In this document: positions 34,858 to 43,174 of the stretch, piece by piece
Position numbering within the stretch: position 1 is the stretch's first letter
Layout: each line of letters begins with the position of its first letter
Notes under the pieces: model-generated
What the model saw: the letters and a program-made list of their open reading frames with translations, nothing else
Told to the model about the DNA's origin: nothing
The model's database searches: none
Made by a program: the position numbers and the translations under genes
Source of the DNA: Comamonas phosphati
GTDB lineage: Bacteria > Pseudomonadota > Gammaproteobacteria > Burkholderiales > Burkholderiaceae_C
DNA length: 64,000 nt
Direction of reading: 5' to 3'
Assembly (NCBI RefSeq): GCF_014637085.1
Contig: NZ_BMEU01000004.1
Coordinates: 62,001 to 126,000, forward strand

Positions 34858-34960
34858 CCCCCTGAGCCGCTTTGCGGCTTCCCCCCCCAGGGGGACGGCA
34901 ACTTCGCCGCGAGGCGGCTCTTGCTGGTTGCCCCTGGGTTGGGCTCTGCCGGTTTTGCAG
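34858..34960 (+). repeat. 3'-UTR repeat element A, copy 5
   Basis: It starts two bases after the stop. Covarying stem GGCAAC (34897-34902) with GTTGCC (34927-34932). The inner core is GAGGCGGCTC rather than GGGGCGGCCC, again a paired change. It ends in CTCTGCCGGTTTTGCAGG. An AT-rich stretch (about 34978-35060) then precedes the next gene and may hold its promoter. Confidence 0.88.
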
Positions 34961-35111
34961 GCCATTGCCGTTTTCCAGGTTTGGAAAAAATAGGAGCTGT
35001 CTTCGATTGATCGATAAGTGATTCAAATAGAAAAATATCTGAGTTACTTATGAACAGAGCGAATACAGCTATCAAAAAGACAGAAGAATTTCCCAGAGAC
35101 AAGAATCGAAC

Positions 35112-36308
35112 ATGCGCGAAGCCGTCATCGTTTCCACCGCCCGCACGCCCCTGACCAAGTCGCATCGCGGCGAGTTCAACGTCACGCCCGCCGCCCAGCT
35201 GGCGGCCTTCTCGGTCAAGGCCGCGGTCGAGCGCTCGGGGATCGATCCGGCCATGATCGAGGACCTGATCCTGGGCTGCGGCAACCCCGACGGCTTCCAG
35301 GGCCGCAACCTGGGCCGCCAGGCCGTGCTGCGCGCCGAGCTGCCGCTGTCCATCGCCGGCACCACCATCACGCGCTACTGCGCCTCGGGCCTGCAGTCCA
35401 TCGCCGTGGCGGCGGGCCGCATCGTGGCCGAGGGGGTGGACGCCATGATCGCCGGCGGCGTGGAGACCATCTCGGGCATCCGCGCCGGCAACAACCTGCC
35501 CACCGACATGGACCCCTGGCTGGTCGAGCACAAGACCGCGCTGTACATGGCCATGATCGACACGGCCGACATCGTGGCCAAGCGCTACGGCATCAGCCGC
35601 GAGGACCAGGACGTGTTCTCGCTGCAAAGCCAGCAGCGCACGGCCGCCGCCCAGGCTGCCGACCTGTTCAAGGACGAAATCATCGCCTGCGCCACGCGCA
35701 TGGCCGAGAAGAACAAGGACACCGGCGAGGTCACCTACCGCGACGTGGTGGCCACCAAGGACAATTGCAACCGTGCCTCGACCACGCTCGAAGGCCTGGC
35801 CAAGCTGGAGCCGGTCAAGGGCGCAGGCAACTTCATCACGGCCGGCAATGCCTCGCAGCTGTCCGACGGCTCCAGCGCCTGCGTGCTGATGGAAGCCCGG
35901 CAGGCCGAGCGCCTGGGCCTCAAGCCCCTGGGCGCCTTCCGTGGTTTTGCCGTGGCCGGCTGCGAGCCCGACGAGATGGGCATAGGCCCGGTGTTCGCGG
36001 TCCCGAAGCTGCTGGCGCGCCACGGCCTCAAGGTCGAGGACATAGCCCTGTGGGAGCTCAACGAAGCCTTTGCCTCGCAGGCCCTGTACTGCCAGCGCCA
36101 ACTGGGCATTCCCAACGAACGCCTGAACGTCAACGGCGGTGCCATCTCCATCGGCCACCCCTTCGGCATGACGGGCGCGCGCCTGGCCGGCCACATCCTG
36201 CTGGAGGGCCGGCGCCGCAAGGCCAAGGACCCGTCGGTGAAGTGGGGCGTGGTGACCATGTGCATTGCCGGCGGCATGGGCGCGGCGGGCCTGTTCGAGA
36301 TTTTTTGA
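35112..36308 (+). CDS. acetyl-CoA C-acyltransferase (thiolase, PimB-like)
   Basis: A 398-residue degradative thiolase. Nucleophile Cys in TRYCASGLQSIAVAAG (near 90), NEAFASQALYC, His in NGGAISIGHPFGMTGAR and Cys in TMCIAGGMGAAG. It differs in the loops from the thiolase at 1727 and fits the thiolase of pimeloyl/dicarboxylyl-CoA clusters by context. It releases acetyl-CoA from the 3-oxoacyl-CoA made by the PimF-like enzyme upstream. Repeat A copy 6 follows two bases after the stop. Confidence 0.94.
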   Translation: MREAVIVSTARTPLTKSHRGEFNVTPAAQLAAFSVKAAVERSGIDPAMIEDLILGCGNPDGFQGRNLGRQAVLRAELPLSIAGTTITRYCASGLQSIAVAAGRIVAEGVDAMIAGGVETISGIRAGNNLPTDMDPWLVEHKTALYMAMIDTADIVAKRYGISREDQDVFSLQSQQRTAAAQAADLFKDEIIACATRMAEKNKDTGEVTYRDVVATKDNCNRASTTLEGLAKLEPVKGAGNFITAGNASQLSDGSSACVLMEARQAERLGLKPLGAFRGFAVAGCEPDEMGIGPVFAVPKLLARHGLKVEDIALWELNEAFASQALYCQRQLGIPNERLNVNGGAISIGHPFGMTGARLAGHILLEGRRRKAKDPSVKWGVVTMCIAGGMGAAGLFEIF

Positions 36309-36310
36309 TA

Positions 36311-36413
36311 CCCCCTGAGGCGCTGCGCGCCTTCCCCCTGAAGGGGGACGACAGCTTCGCTGCGGGGCGGCCCTTGCTCGCTGTCTCTCGCTTGGAGGGC
36401 GCCAGTTTCAGGG
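36311..36413 (+). repeat. 3'-UTR repeat element A, copy 6
   Basis: It starts two bases after the thiolase stop. First hairpin GGCGC TGC GCGCC, a paired variant of GCCGC/GCGGC. Covarying stem GACAGC (36350-36355) with GCTGTC (36380-36385). Confidence 0.88.
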
Positions 36414-36459
36414 ATTGGGTACGGTGCGCAACGCGCCATGGATTACCGAGGAAATAGCA

Positions 36460-37656
36460 ATGGATTTGCAATTTACGAACGAAGAGCTGGCCTTCCGCGA
36501 TGAAGTGCGGGCCTTCCTCAAGGACGAGCTGCCCGAGGAGCTGGCGCACAAGGTCAGGAACGGCCTGCGCCTGAGCAAGCAGGACATGGAGCGCTGGCAC
36601 GCCATCCTCAACGAGCGCGGCTGGCTGGCCAACCATTGGCCCGAGCAGTACGGCGGCCCGGGCTGGAGCGCGGTGCAGAAATTCATCTTCGAGCACGAGT
36701 GCGCATTGGCCGGCACCCCGCGCATCGTGCCATTCGGCCTGTCCATGCTGGGCCCGGTGCTGATCAAGTACGGCAACGAGCAGCAGAAGAACTACTGGCT
36801 GCCGCGCATCCTGGACGGTGCCGACTGGTGGTGCCAGGGCTATTCGGAGCCGGGCTCGGGTTCGGACCTGGCCTCGGTCAAGACGACTGCCGTGCGCGAT
36901 GGTGACCACTACATCGTCAACGGCCAGAAGACCTGGACCACGCTGGGCCACCACGCCAACATGATCTTCTGCCTGGTGCGCACCAACAAGGAAGTCAAGG
37001 CCCAGGCCGGCATCAGCTTCCTGCTGGTCGACATGAACACGCCCGGCGTGGAAGTGCGCCCCATCATCACGCTGGATGGCGAGCACGAGGTCAACGAGGT
37101 GTTCTTCACCGACGTCAAGGTGCCCGTCGAAAACCTCGTGGGCGAGGAGAACAAGGGCTGGACCTATGCCAAGTACCTGCTGACCTACGAGCGCACCAAC
37201 ATCGCGGGCGTGGGCTTCTCGGTGGCCAGCCTCGAAAAGCTCAAGGTGGTGGCCGACCGCGTGCAGTGCAACGGCAAGCCACTGTCGCAGGACCCGCTGT
37301 TCGCGGCGCGCCTGGCCAAGGTCGAGATCGACCTGGAGAACATGAAGACCACCAATCTGCGCGTGATCGCCGCCGTGGCCGGTGGCGGCGTGCCCGGCGC
37401 GGAAAGCTCCATGCTCAAGATCAAGGGCACGGAAATCCGCCAGGAGCTGCTGTCGCTGACGCGCCGCGCCATGGGGCCGTATGCCGCGCCCTTCATCGAG
37501 GAAGCGCTGCACGCCGGCTACGGCGAGCCGGCCATCGGCGACGAGGCCGCCGCAGCGGCCGCCGCCTCCTACTTCAACTACCGCAAGCTGTCCATCTTCG
37601 GCGGCTCCAACGAAATCCAGAAGAACATCATCTCGAAGATGATCCTGGGCCTCTGA
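36460..37656 (+). CDS. acyl-CoA dehydrogenase, large subunit (PimC-like)
   Basis: A 398-residue FAD enzyme. N-terminal helices, the central GYSEPGSGSDLASVKTTAV and the FAD loop KTWTTLGHHANMIF are family features. The C-terminal FGGSNEIQKNIISKMILG has Gly where medium-chain enzymes carry the catalytic Glu, so the base must lie elsewhere, as in isovaleryl-type enzymes (inference). It is paired with the shorter PimD-like gene 20 bases downstream, as in the pim operon, where the two form a pimeloyl-CoA dehydrogenase. Electrons should go to EtfBA at 44172-45867. The ATG at 36460 follows GAGGAAAT. Confidence 0.92.
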   Translation: MDLQFTNEELAFRDEVRAFLKDELPEELAHKVRNGLRLSKQDMERWHAILNERGWLANHWPEQYGGPGWSAVQKFIFEHECALAGTPRIVPFGLSMLGPVLIKYGNEQQKNYWLPRILDGADWWCQGYSEPGSGSDLASVKTTAVRDGDHYIVNGQKTWTTLGHHANMIFCLVRTNKEVKAQAGISFLLVDMNTPGVEVRPIITLDGEHEVNEVFFTDVKVPVENLVGEENKGWTYAKYLLTYERTNIAGVGFSVASLEKLKVVADRVQCNGKPLSQDPLFAARLAKVEIDLENMKTTNLRVIAAVAGGGVPGAESSMLKIKGTEIRQELLSLTRRAMGPYAAPFIEEALHAGYGEPAIGDEAAAAAAASYFNYRKLSIFGGSNEIQKNIISKMILGL

Positions 37657-37676
37657 TCCGGCAAGGAAAACGGAAT

Positions 37677-38825
37677 ATGAACTTCGAACACACCGAAGAC
37701 CGCCGCATGCTGGCGGACAGCCTGAACCGCTTTGTCTCCGAGCAGTACGCCATCGAGGCGCGCAACCGGCTGGCCTATGGCGCCGAAGGCCATAGCCCGC
37801 AGCTCTACGGCCAGTTCGCCGAGCTGGGCGCCATCGGCGCGCTGTTCCCCGAGGAGGTGGGCGGCTTTGGCGGCAAGGGCTTCGACATCAGCGTGATCTT
37901 CGAATGCCTGGGCCGCGGCCTGGTGGCCGAGCCGCTGCTGGGCGCGCTGGTCGTGGGCCAGGCACTGGTGCAGGCGTTGGTGCAGGCCGGCAGCGATGCG
38001 CAGCAGCAACAGCTCGAAGGCATCATCGCCGGCACCACCCTGGCGGCACTGGCGCATGACGAGCCGGGCAGCCATTACGAGCTGAACAACGTGTCCACCA
38101 CGGCCAAACGTGATGGCGACGGCTGGGTGATCGAGGGCGCCAAGGGCGTGGTGGCCTTTGGCGAGAAGGCCGACCTGCTGCTGGTCTCGGCCCGCACCTC
38201 GGGCCGCCAGTTCGACGCGCAAGGCATCAGCCTGTTCCTGGTGCCCGGCGACGCCCCCGGCATTGCCAGGCGCGGCTACAACCGCCTCGAAGGCGGCCGC
38301 GCTGCCGAGCTGCGTTTCGACCAGGTGCGCGTGGGCGCCGATGCGCTGCTCTCTGGCGAAGGCCTGGGCCATGGCGTGCTCGAGCGCATCGCCGGCTACG
38401 GCGTGCTGGCGCTGGCCGCGGAAGCCGTGGGCGCCATGGACGTGGCCAAGGACCAGACGCTGGAATACCTGCGCACGCGCAAGCAGTTCGGCGTGGCCAT
38501 CGGCACCTTCCAGGCCTTGCAGCACCGCATGGCCGATCTGCTGCTCGAAGTCGAGCAGGCGCGTTCGGCCGTGATCAACGCCGCCGCCGCCATCGATGAA
38601 GACGACGTGCTGGCGCGCGAGAAGGCGCTGGCCGCCGCCAAGGTCAGCATAGGCCGCATCGGCACGCTGGTGGCCGAGGAAAGCATCCAGATGCATGGCG
38701 GCATCGGCATGACCTGGGAGCTGCCGCTGGCCCACTATGCCAAGCGCCTGGTGATGATCGACCACCAGTTCGGTGACGAGGACCACCACCTGGCGCGATA
38801 CATCGCACTGAACCAGCAACGTTGA
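37677..38825 (+). CDS. acyl-CoA dehydrogenase, small subunit (PimD-like)
   Basis: A 382-residue acyl-CoA dehydrogenase family protein. The N-terminal domain is MNFEHTEDRRMLADSLNRFV. The middle domain has the weakly conserved HDEPGSHYELNNVSTTA. C-terminal helices carry RKQFGVAIGTFQALQHRMAD and QMHGGIGMTWELPLAHYAKR. It ends without the usual Glu-containing tail, as expected for the PimD partner. It probably forms a heteromer with the preceding gene product. CAAGGAAAACGG precedes the ATG, and an enoyl-CoA isomerase gene starts 14 bases after its stop. Confidence 0.9.
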   Translation: MNFEHTEDRRMLADSLNRFVSEQYAIEARNRLAYGAEGHSPQLYGQFAELGAIGALFPEEVGGFGGKGFDISVIFECLGRGLVAEPLLGALVVGQALVQALVQAGSDAQQQQLEGIIAGTTLAALAHDEPGSHYELNNVSTTAKRDGDGWVIEGAKGVVAFGEKADLLLVSARTSGRQFDAQGISLFLVPGDAPGIARRGYNRLEGGRAAELRFDQVRVGADALLSGEGLGHGVLERIAGYGVLALAAEAVGAMDVAKDQTLEYLRTRKQFGVAIGTFQALQHRMADLLLEVEQARSAVINAAAAIDEDDVLAREKALAAAKVSIGRIGTLVAEESIQMHGGIGMTWELPLAHYAKRLVMIDHQFGDEDHHLARYIALNQQR

Positions 38826-38839
38826 TCGAGGAAGCTGCA

Positions 38840-39631
38840 ATGAGCGAAGCCCTGCTGACCCGCCGCGAAGGCGCCGTGCTGGTCCTGTCCAACAACAACG
38901 TGGCGGCGCGCAATGCGCTGTCGCCGGAGTTCTATGCGGCCGTGACGGCCGCGCTGCGCGAGGCGGCTGCCGATCCGACGGTCGGCGCCATCGTGCTCAC
39001 GGGCGAAGGCGGCCACTTCTGCGCGGGCGGCGATTTGCGCCAACTGGCCAAGCGCCGCGAGCTGCCCATGCAAGAGCGCCGCGCCAAGCTCGAAGGCCTG
39101 CACGACCTGATCCGCAGCGTGCGCGACTGCCCCAAGCCGGTGATCGCCGCCGTCGAGGGCGCGGCCGCCGGCGCCGGCCTGTCGCTGGCCCTGGCCTGCG
39201 ACATGCTGGTGGCGGCGAAGAACGCCGTGTTCTCGGTGGCCTACGTGAAGGTGGGGCTGACGCCCGACGGCGGCGCCACGGCCTTCCTGGCCGAGTTCGT
39301 CTCGCGCCAGGTGCTGACCGAGCTGTGCCTGACCGGCGAGCGCATCAGCGGCGAGCGCCTGCATGCGCTGGGCCCGGTCAACCGCCTGGCCGAGCCGGGC
39401 CAGGCCCAGGCCGATGCCATCGCGCTGGCCGGCCAGATCGCCGGCGGCCCCGAGCAGGCCACGGCCCGCATCAAGGACCTGTGCCGCCAGGCGCCGCGCA
39501 ACACGCTGGAAGAGCAGCTGGAGCTGGAAGCGCAATACATGGTGCGTTCGCAGGAGACCGAAGAGTCGCGCGAAGGCATTGGCGCCTTCCTCGAAAAGCG
39601 CGCGCCCGACTTCACCCAGTTGCGGCGCTGA
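38840..39631 (+). CDS. enoyl-CoA hydratase/isomerase family protein (PaaG-like)
   Basis: A 263-residue crotonase. The oxyanion segment FCAGGDLRQL is present. The first Glu position is Ser in AGAGLSLALACD, while VGLTPDGGATAFLAEF puts Asp at the second catalytic position. That pattern (lone Asp) matches PaaG-type isomerases rather than hydratases. It could shift double bonds in ring- or unsaturated-acid intermediates before they enter the PimF-like enzyme. It belongs to the same operon as the two dehydrogenase subunits. Confidence 0.88.
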   Translation: MSEALLTRREGAVLVLSNNNVAARNALSPEFYAAVTAALREAAADPTVGAIVLTGEGGHFCAGGDLRQLAKRRELPMQERRAKLEGLHDLIRSVRDCPKPVIAAVEGAAAGAGLSLALACDMLVAAKNAVFSVAYVKVGLTPDGGATAFLAEFVSRQVLTELCLTGERISGERLHALGPVNRLAEPGQAQADAIALAGQIAGGPEQATARIKDLCRQAPRNTLEEQLELEAQYMVRSQETEESREGIGAFLEKRAPDFTQLRR

Positions 39632-39640
39632 ACAAGATCT

Positions 39641-39694
39641 CCCTGAGCCGCCGGACGGCCAGGGCATATGACATGCATGGCGCCGCAAGGCGCC
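39641..39694 (+). other. two hairpins in the CoA-transferase leader
   Basis: CCCTgaGCCG-CCGGA-CGGCcAGGG (39641-39664) starts like repeat A and may be a decayed fragment of it. GGCGCC-GCAA-GGCGCC (39679-39694) is a perfect six-base-pair stem with a GNRA loop. Both lie in the 91-base gap before the CoA-transferase gene, which has its own GGAGACAAG ribosome site. Confidence 0.5.
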
Positions 39695-39722
39695 GATTCC
39701 GGAATTTCAAGGAGACAAGCCC

Positions 39723-40958
39723 ATGGCCACCAACGAGCCGACCCAGGACATCGATTTCCCGCTGGAGGGAGTGCGGGTGCTCGATCTTTCGCGCGTTTTC
39801 GCCGGGCCCATGTGCGCCATGGTGCTGGCCGATTTCGGCGCCGAAGTGGTCAAGGTCGAACATCCGGGCCGCGGCGACGATACGCGCGACTGGGGCATAC
39901 GCATCGGCAAGACCGAGACCACCTACTACAACAGCATGAACCGCAACAAGCGGTCCATCACCATCGATCTGCAAAGCCCCGAGGGCCTGAAGATCATCCA
40001 CGAGCTGCTGCCGCAGTTCGACGTGGTCATCCACAATTTCAAGACCGGCGGCGCCGAGAAGCTGGGCCTGGGCTACGAGCAGCTCAAGGCCATCAAGCCC
40101 GACCTGATCTATTGCGCCGTGGCCGGCTATGACAGCAGCGGACCCGAAGCCAAGCGCCCCGGCTACGACCTCGTGATCCAGGGCGAGGCCGGCCTCATGG
40201 CGCTGAACGGCGAAGCCGGCACGCCGCCGCTGAAGTTCGGCGTGGCGGTGGTCGATCTGATGACCGGCATGTATGCGGCCCAGGCCATCCTGGCGGCGCT
40301 GTTCCAGCGCGGCAAAACCGGCAAGGGCCGATTGATCGAGATGGCGCTGTACGACTGCGGCCTCACGGTCGCCGGCTACTACGGGCTCGACGCGCTGCAG
40401 CTGGGCCACGACCCCGAGCGCTACGGCAACGCCCACCCGTCCATCGTGCCCTATGGCATGTACGAGGCGGCCGACGGCCCGCTGATCATCGCCGTGGGCA
40501 ACAACGCCCAGTTCGACAAATTCTGCCGCCAGGTGGTCGAACGCCCCGACATCGTCGAGGACCCGCGCTACGCCACCAACGTGAACCGCGCCAAGAACCG
40601 CCTGGAGCTGTCGCCCATGCTCAAGGAGCTGATCCGTGCCTTCCCGCGCGATCTGCTGCTCGAGCGCCTGAAGGCAGCCGGCATCCCCTGCGGCAGGGTG
40701 GCCGGGCTGCACGAGGCCCTGACCAGCGAGCGCACGCAGCGCGGCCGCCTGGTGCAGGAAATGCCCCATCCCGTGGTCGGCACCACGCCGGTGTTCGCGC
40801 CGCCGTACCGCCTGGACGGCCGGCGCCTGCCCATCCGCAATGCACCGCCCACGCTGGGCGAGGGCACGCGCGAGGTGCTGCAAAAGCTCTTGTCGCTGAG
40901 CGATGCGCAGCTGCAGGCCCTCAAGGAACAGGGCGTGCTGACGCTGCCCGAGGATTGA
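39723..40958 (+). CDS. class III CoA-transferase (CaiB/BaiF family)
   Basis: A 411-residue formyl-CoA-transferase-type enzyme. The N-terminal signature GVRVLDLSRVFAGPMCAMVL and AEVVKVEHPGRGDDTR bind CoA. The catalytic Asp is Asp149 in RPGYDLVIQGEAG. A C-terminal tail is typical of the intertwined dimer. It exchanges CoA between a donor (for example succinyl-CoA or product CoA) and a carboxylic acid. Here it probably replaces the PimA ligase of other dicarboxylate clusters as the activating step, saving ATP (inference). Leader hairpins precede it. The Bug gene follows after 77 bases. Confidence 0.93.
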   Translation: MATNEPTQDIDFPLEGVRVLDLSRVFAGPMCAMVLADFGAEVVKVEHPGRGDDTRDWGIRIGKTETTYYNSMNRNKRSITIDLQSPEGLKIIHELLPQFDVVIHNFKTGGAEKLGLGYEQLKAIKPDLIYCAVAGYDSSGPEAKRPGYDLVIQGEAGLMALNGEAGTPPLKFGVAVVDLMTGMYAAQAILAALFQRGKTGKGRLIEMALYDCGLTVAGYYGLDALQLGHDPERYGNAHPSIVPYGMYEAADGPLIIAVGNNAQFDKFCRQVVERPDIVEDPRYATNVNRAKNRLELSPMLKELIRAFPRDLLLERLKAAGIPCGRVAGLHEALTSERTQRGRLVQEMPHPVVGTTPVFAPPYRLDGRRLPIRNAPPTLGEGTREVLQKLLSLSDAQLQALKEQGVLTLPED

Positions 40959-41035
40959 TATCACACGCCAGCGCTTGCGCCGCAAGCCGCACCAAGACGG
41001 CAGGGCGCGGGCCGAACAAAAACAGGAGACAAGCC

Positions 41036-42043
41036 ATGAACCATACCCTCACGCGCCGCGACATGCTGCAGGGGCTGGCCGCCGTCGGTGGCGGCGGCCT
41101 GCTGGGCAGCAGCGCCATCGCCCAGACCGCCAAGCCGGCCTGGCCCCACAAGCCCATCCGCGTGGTCGTGCCTTTCAATGCGGGCGGTGCCACCGACATC
41201 ATCGCCCGCACCGTGGGCGAGGTGCTGGCCAAGCGCCTAGGCCAGCCCGTGGTCGTCGACAACAGGGGCGGTGCCGCCGGCATCCTGGGCACGGATGCCG
41301 TGGCCAAGGCGCAGCCCGACGGCCATACGCTGCTGGTGTCGCTGAGCACCTCGATGCTGATCAACCAGTTCCTCTACACCAAGCTGCCCTACAACCCGCA
41401 AAAGGACCTGGCGCTGGTCAGCCAGATTGCGGCGGCGCCGGTCACGCTGGTGGTGCACCCCTCGGTGCCTGCCAGCAACATGAAGGAACTGCTGGCCTAT
41501 GTGAAGGCCAACAAGGGCAAGCTGTCCTATGGCTCTTGGGGCGTGGGCTCGTATGCCCACCTGGCCGGGGCCTACATGAGCAAGACCATGGGCGCCGACA
41601 TGACCCATGCGGCCTACAAGGGCGAGGCGCCCATGATCCAGGAGCTGATCGGCGGCCAGCTGCAGCTGTGCTTCTCCAGCGCGCTCAACACCAAGCCCTT
41701 CATCGAATCGGGCCGGCTCAAGGCCATTGGCGTGACCGGCAAGCAGCGCATGGAAATCCTGCCCAAGCTGCCCACGATCCACGAACAGGGCGTGACCGAC
41801 GATGCCTACTCCATCTTCGGCTGGGTGGCCATGGGCGCGCCCGCGGGCACGCCCAGGGAGATCGTGGATCAGCTCTATGCCCACTTGCGCGAGATCGGCA
41901 AGGACCCCAGGGTGCTGGAGCGCATCGTCGGCGCCGGCTTCATGCCCATGATGAACAGCCCTGAGGCCTTCCGCGAGAACTACCAGCGCGACATGCTCAT
42001 CTGGAAGTCGCTGGTGGAGGCGGCCGACGCAAAGCTGGACTAA
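41036..42043 (+). CDS. Bug/TctC-family periplasmic solute-binding protein
   Basis: 335 residues with a twin-arginine-type signal (LTRRDMLQGLAAVGGGG, cleavage near GSSAIA). The mature start is WPHKPIRVVVPFNAGGATD, and THAAYKGEAPMIQELIGGQL is the second conserved segment. It is adjacent to the CoA-transferase, so it may bind the acid that enzyme activates. AGGAGAC precedes the ATG. Repeat A copy 7 follows directly after the stop. No TctA/TctB partner is encoded nearby. Confidence 0.93.
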   Translation: MNHTLTRRDMLQGLAAVGGGGLLGSSAIAQTAKPAWPHKPIRVVVPFNAGGATDIIARTVGEVLAKRLGQPVVVDNRGGAAGILGTDAVAKAQPDGHTLLVSLSTSMLINQFLYTKLPYNPQKDLALVSQIAAAPVTLVVHPSVPASNMKELLAYVKANKGKLSYGSWGVGSYAHLAGAYMSKTMGADMTHAAYKGEAPMIQELIGGQLQLCFSSALNTKPFIESGRLKAIGVTGKQRMEILPKLPTIHEQGVTDDAYSIFGWVAMGAPAGTPREIVDQLYAHLREIGKDPRVLERIVGAGFMPMMNSPEAFRENYQRDMLIWKSLVEAADAKLD

Positions 42044-42132
42044 CCCCCTGAGCCGCTGCGCGGCTTCCCCCAAGGGGGACGACGGCCTTTGCCGCGGGGC
42101 GGCCCTTGCTGGCCGTCTCTAGTTTGGCGATG
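42044..42132 (+). repeat. 3'-UTR repeat element A, copy 7
   Basis: It starts on the base after the stop codon. First hairpin GCCGC TGC GCGGC; covarying stem GACGGC (42081-42086) with GCCGTC (42112-42117). The tail block is shortened. Confidence 0.87.
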
Positions 42133-42173
42133 TGTAGCGCCAGAAACATTTACAGATGACAGGAGACCTTTTC

Positions 42174-43169
42174 ATGCACTACCTCAGTACTCGACGCGCC
42201 ATGCTGGCCATGGCTGCGGCCCCGCTGCTGGCGGGCGTGGCCGGCAGCGTTCTGGCGCAGCAGTCCGGCTGGCCCGACAAGCTGGTCAAGCTGGTCGTGC
42301 CGTTCCCCGCGGGCGGCCCCACCGACACGGCCTCGCGCATCGTGGGCCAGAAGCTGGGCGAGCGCCTGGGCCAGACCGTGGTGGTGGACAACCGCCCCGG
42401 TGCCTCGGGCTCCATTGCCGCAGCCCAGGTCATCAAGGGCGCGCATGACGGCTATACGCTGATGACGCTGGCCACGCCCACGCTGCTGGCCCCGCATCTG
42501 TACAAAAAAGCCGGCTACGACAGCGCCAAGGACTTCGTGCCCGTGGCCATGTTCTACGACCTGCCCATCGTCATCGTGGTCAACCCCCGGCTGCTGCCCG
42601 AGGTGACGGATCTGCAAAAGCTCATCCAGCACGCGAAGGCGGAAAAAGTGCCGATGAACTACACCAGCGCGGGCAACGGCAGCTTCGGCCACCTGAGCAT
42701 GGAGCTGCTCAAGCAGGTGGGCGGCTTCGACATGCAGCATGTGCCCTACAAGGGCAGCGCCCCGGCCATCACCGACACCATCGGCGGCCAGGTGCCGGTG
42801 ATGTTCTCCGACCTCATCGCCGCGCTGCCCCACATCCAGTCCGGCAAGCTGCGCGCCATCGCCGTGGGCTCGCCCCAGCGCGTGAGCACGCTGCCCGAGG
42901 TCAAGACCGTGGCCGAGCAGGGCTTCAAGGGCTATGAGGCCGTGTCCTGGGGCGGCGTCGTCGCGCCTCCTGGCACGCCCAAGGCCGTGGTCGACCGCGT
43001 GGCAGGCGAGATCAAGCAGATCCTGGCCGACAGGCAGGTGCAGGACCGCATGGCGGGAGCGGGGGCCTTGGTCCACTTCGAGGATCCCGTGGCCTTTGGC
43101 GCGCGCATCCGCCAGGACTACGCCAAGTGGGGCCAGCTGATACGCGACAAAGGCATTGCATCGGAGTAA
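42174..43169 (+). CDS. Bug/TctC-family periplasmic solute-binding protein
   Basis: 331 residues with a twin-arginine-like signal (STRRAMLAMAAAPLLAG, cleavage near GSVLA). The mature protein has KLVKLVVPFPAGGPTDTAS and QHVPYKGSAPAITDTIGGQV. CAGGAGACC precedes the ATG at 42174. The gene ends five bases before an NMO-type flavoenzyme, repeating the Bug-NMO pairing seen at 13879-15900. Confidence 0.93.
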   Translation: MHYLSTRRAMLAMAAAPLLAGVAGSVLAQQSGWPDKLVKLVVPFPAGGPTDTASRIVGQKLGERLGQTVVVDNRPGASGSIAAAQVIKGAHDGYTLMTLATPTLLAPHLYKKAGYDSAKDFVPVAMFYDLPIVIVVNPRLLPEVTDLQKLIQHAKAEKVPMNYTSAGNGSFGHLSMELLKQVGGFDMQHVPYKGSAPAITDTIGGQVPVMFSDLIAALPHIQSGKLRAIAVGSPQRVSTLPEVKTVAEQGFKGYEAVSWGGVVAPPGTPKAVVDRVAGEIKQILADRQVQDRMAGAGALVHFEDPVAFGARIRQDYAKWGQLIRDKGIASE

Positions 43170-43174
43170 GACCT

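Noticed and set aside
31283-35026. A 1247-codon open frame on the minus strand across the LysR gene and opposite the PimF-like gene
   Set aside because: It covers the PimF-like gene in antisense and parts of the LysR gene in another frame; composition is that of a shadow frame.
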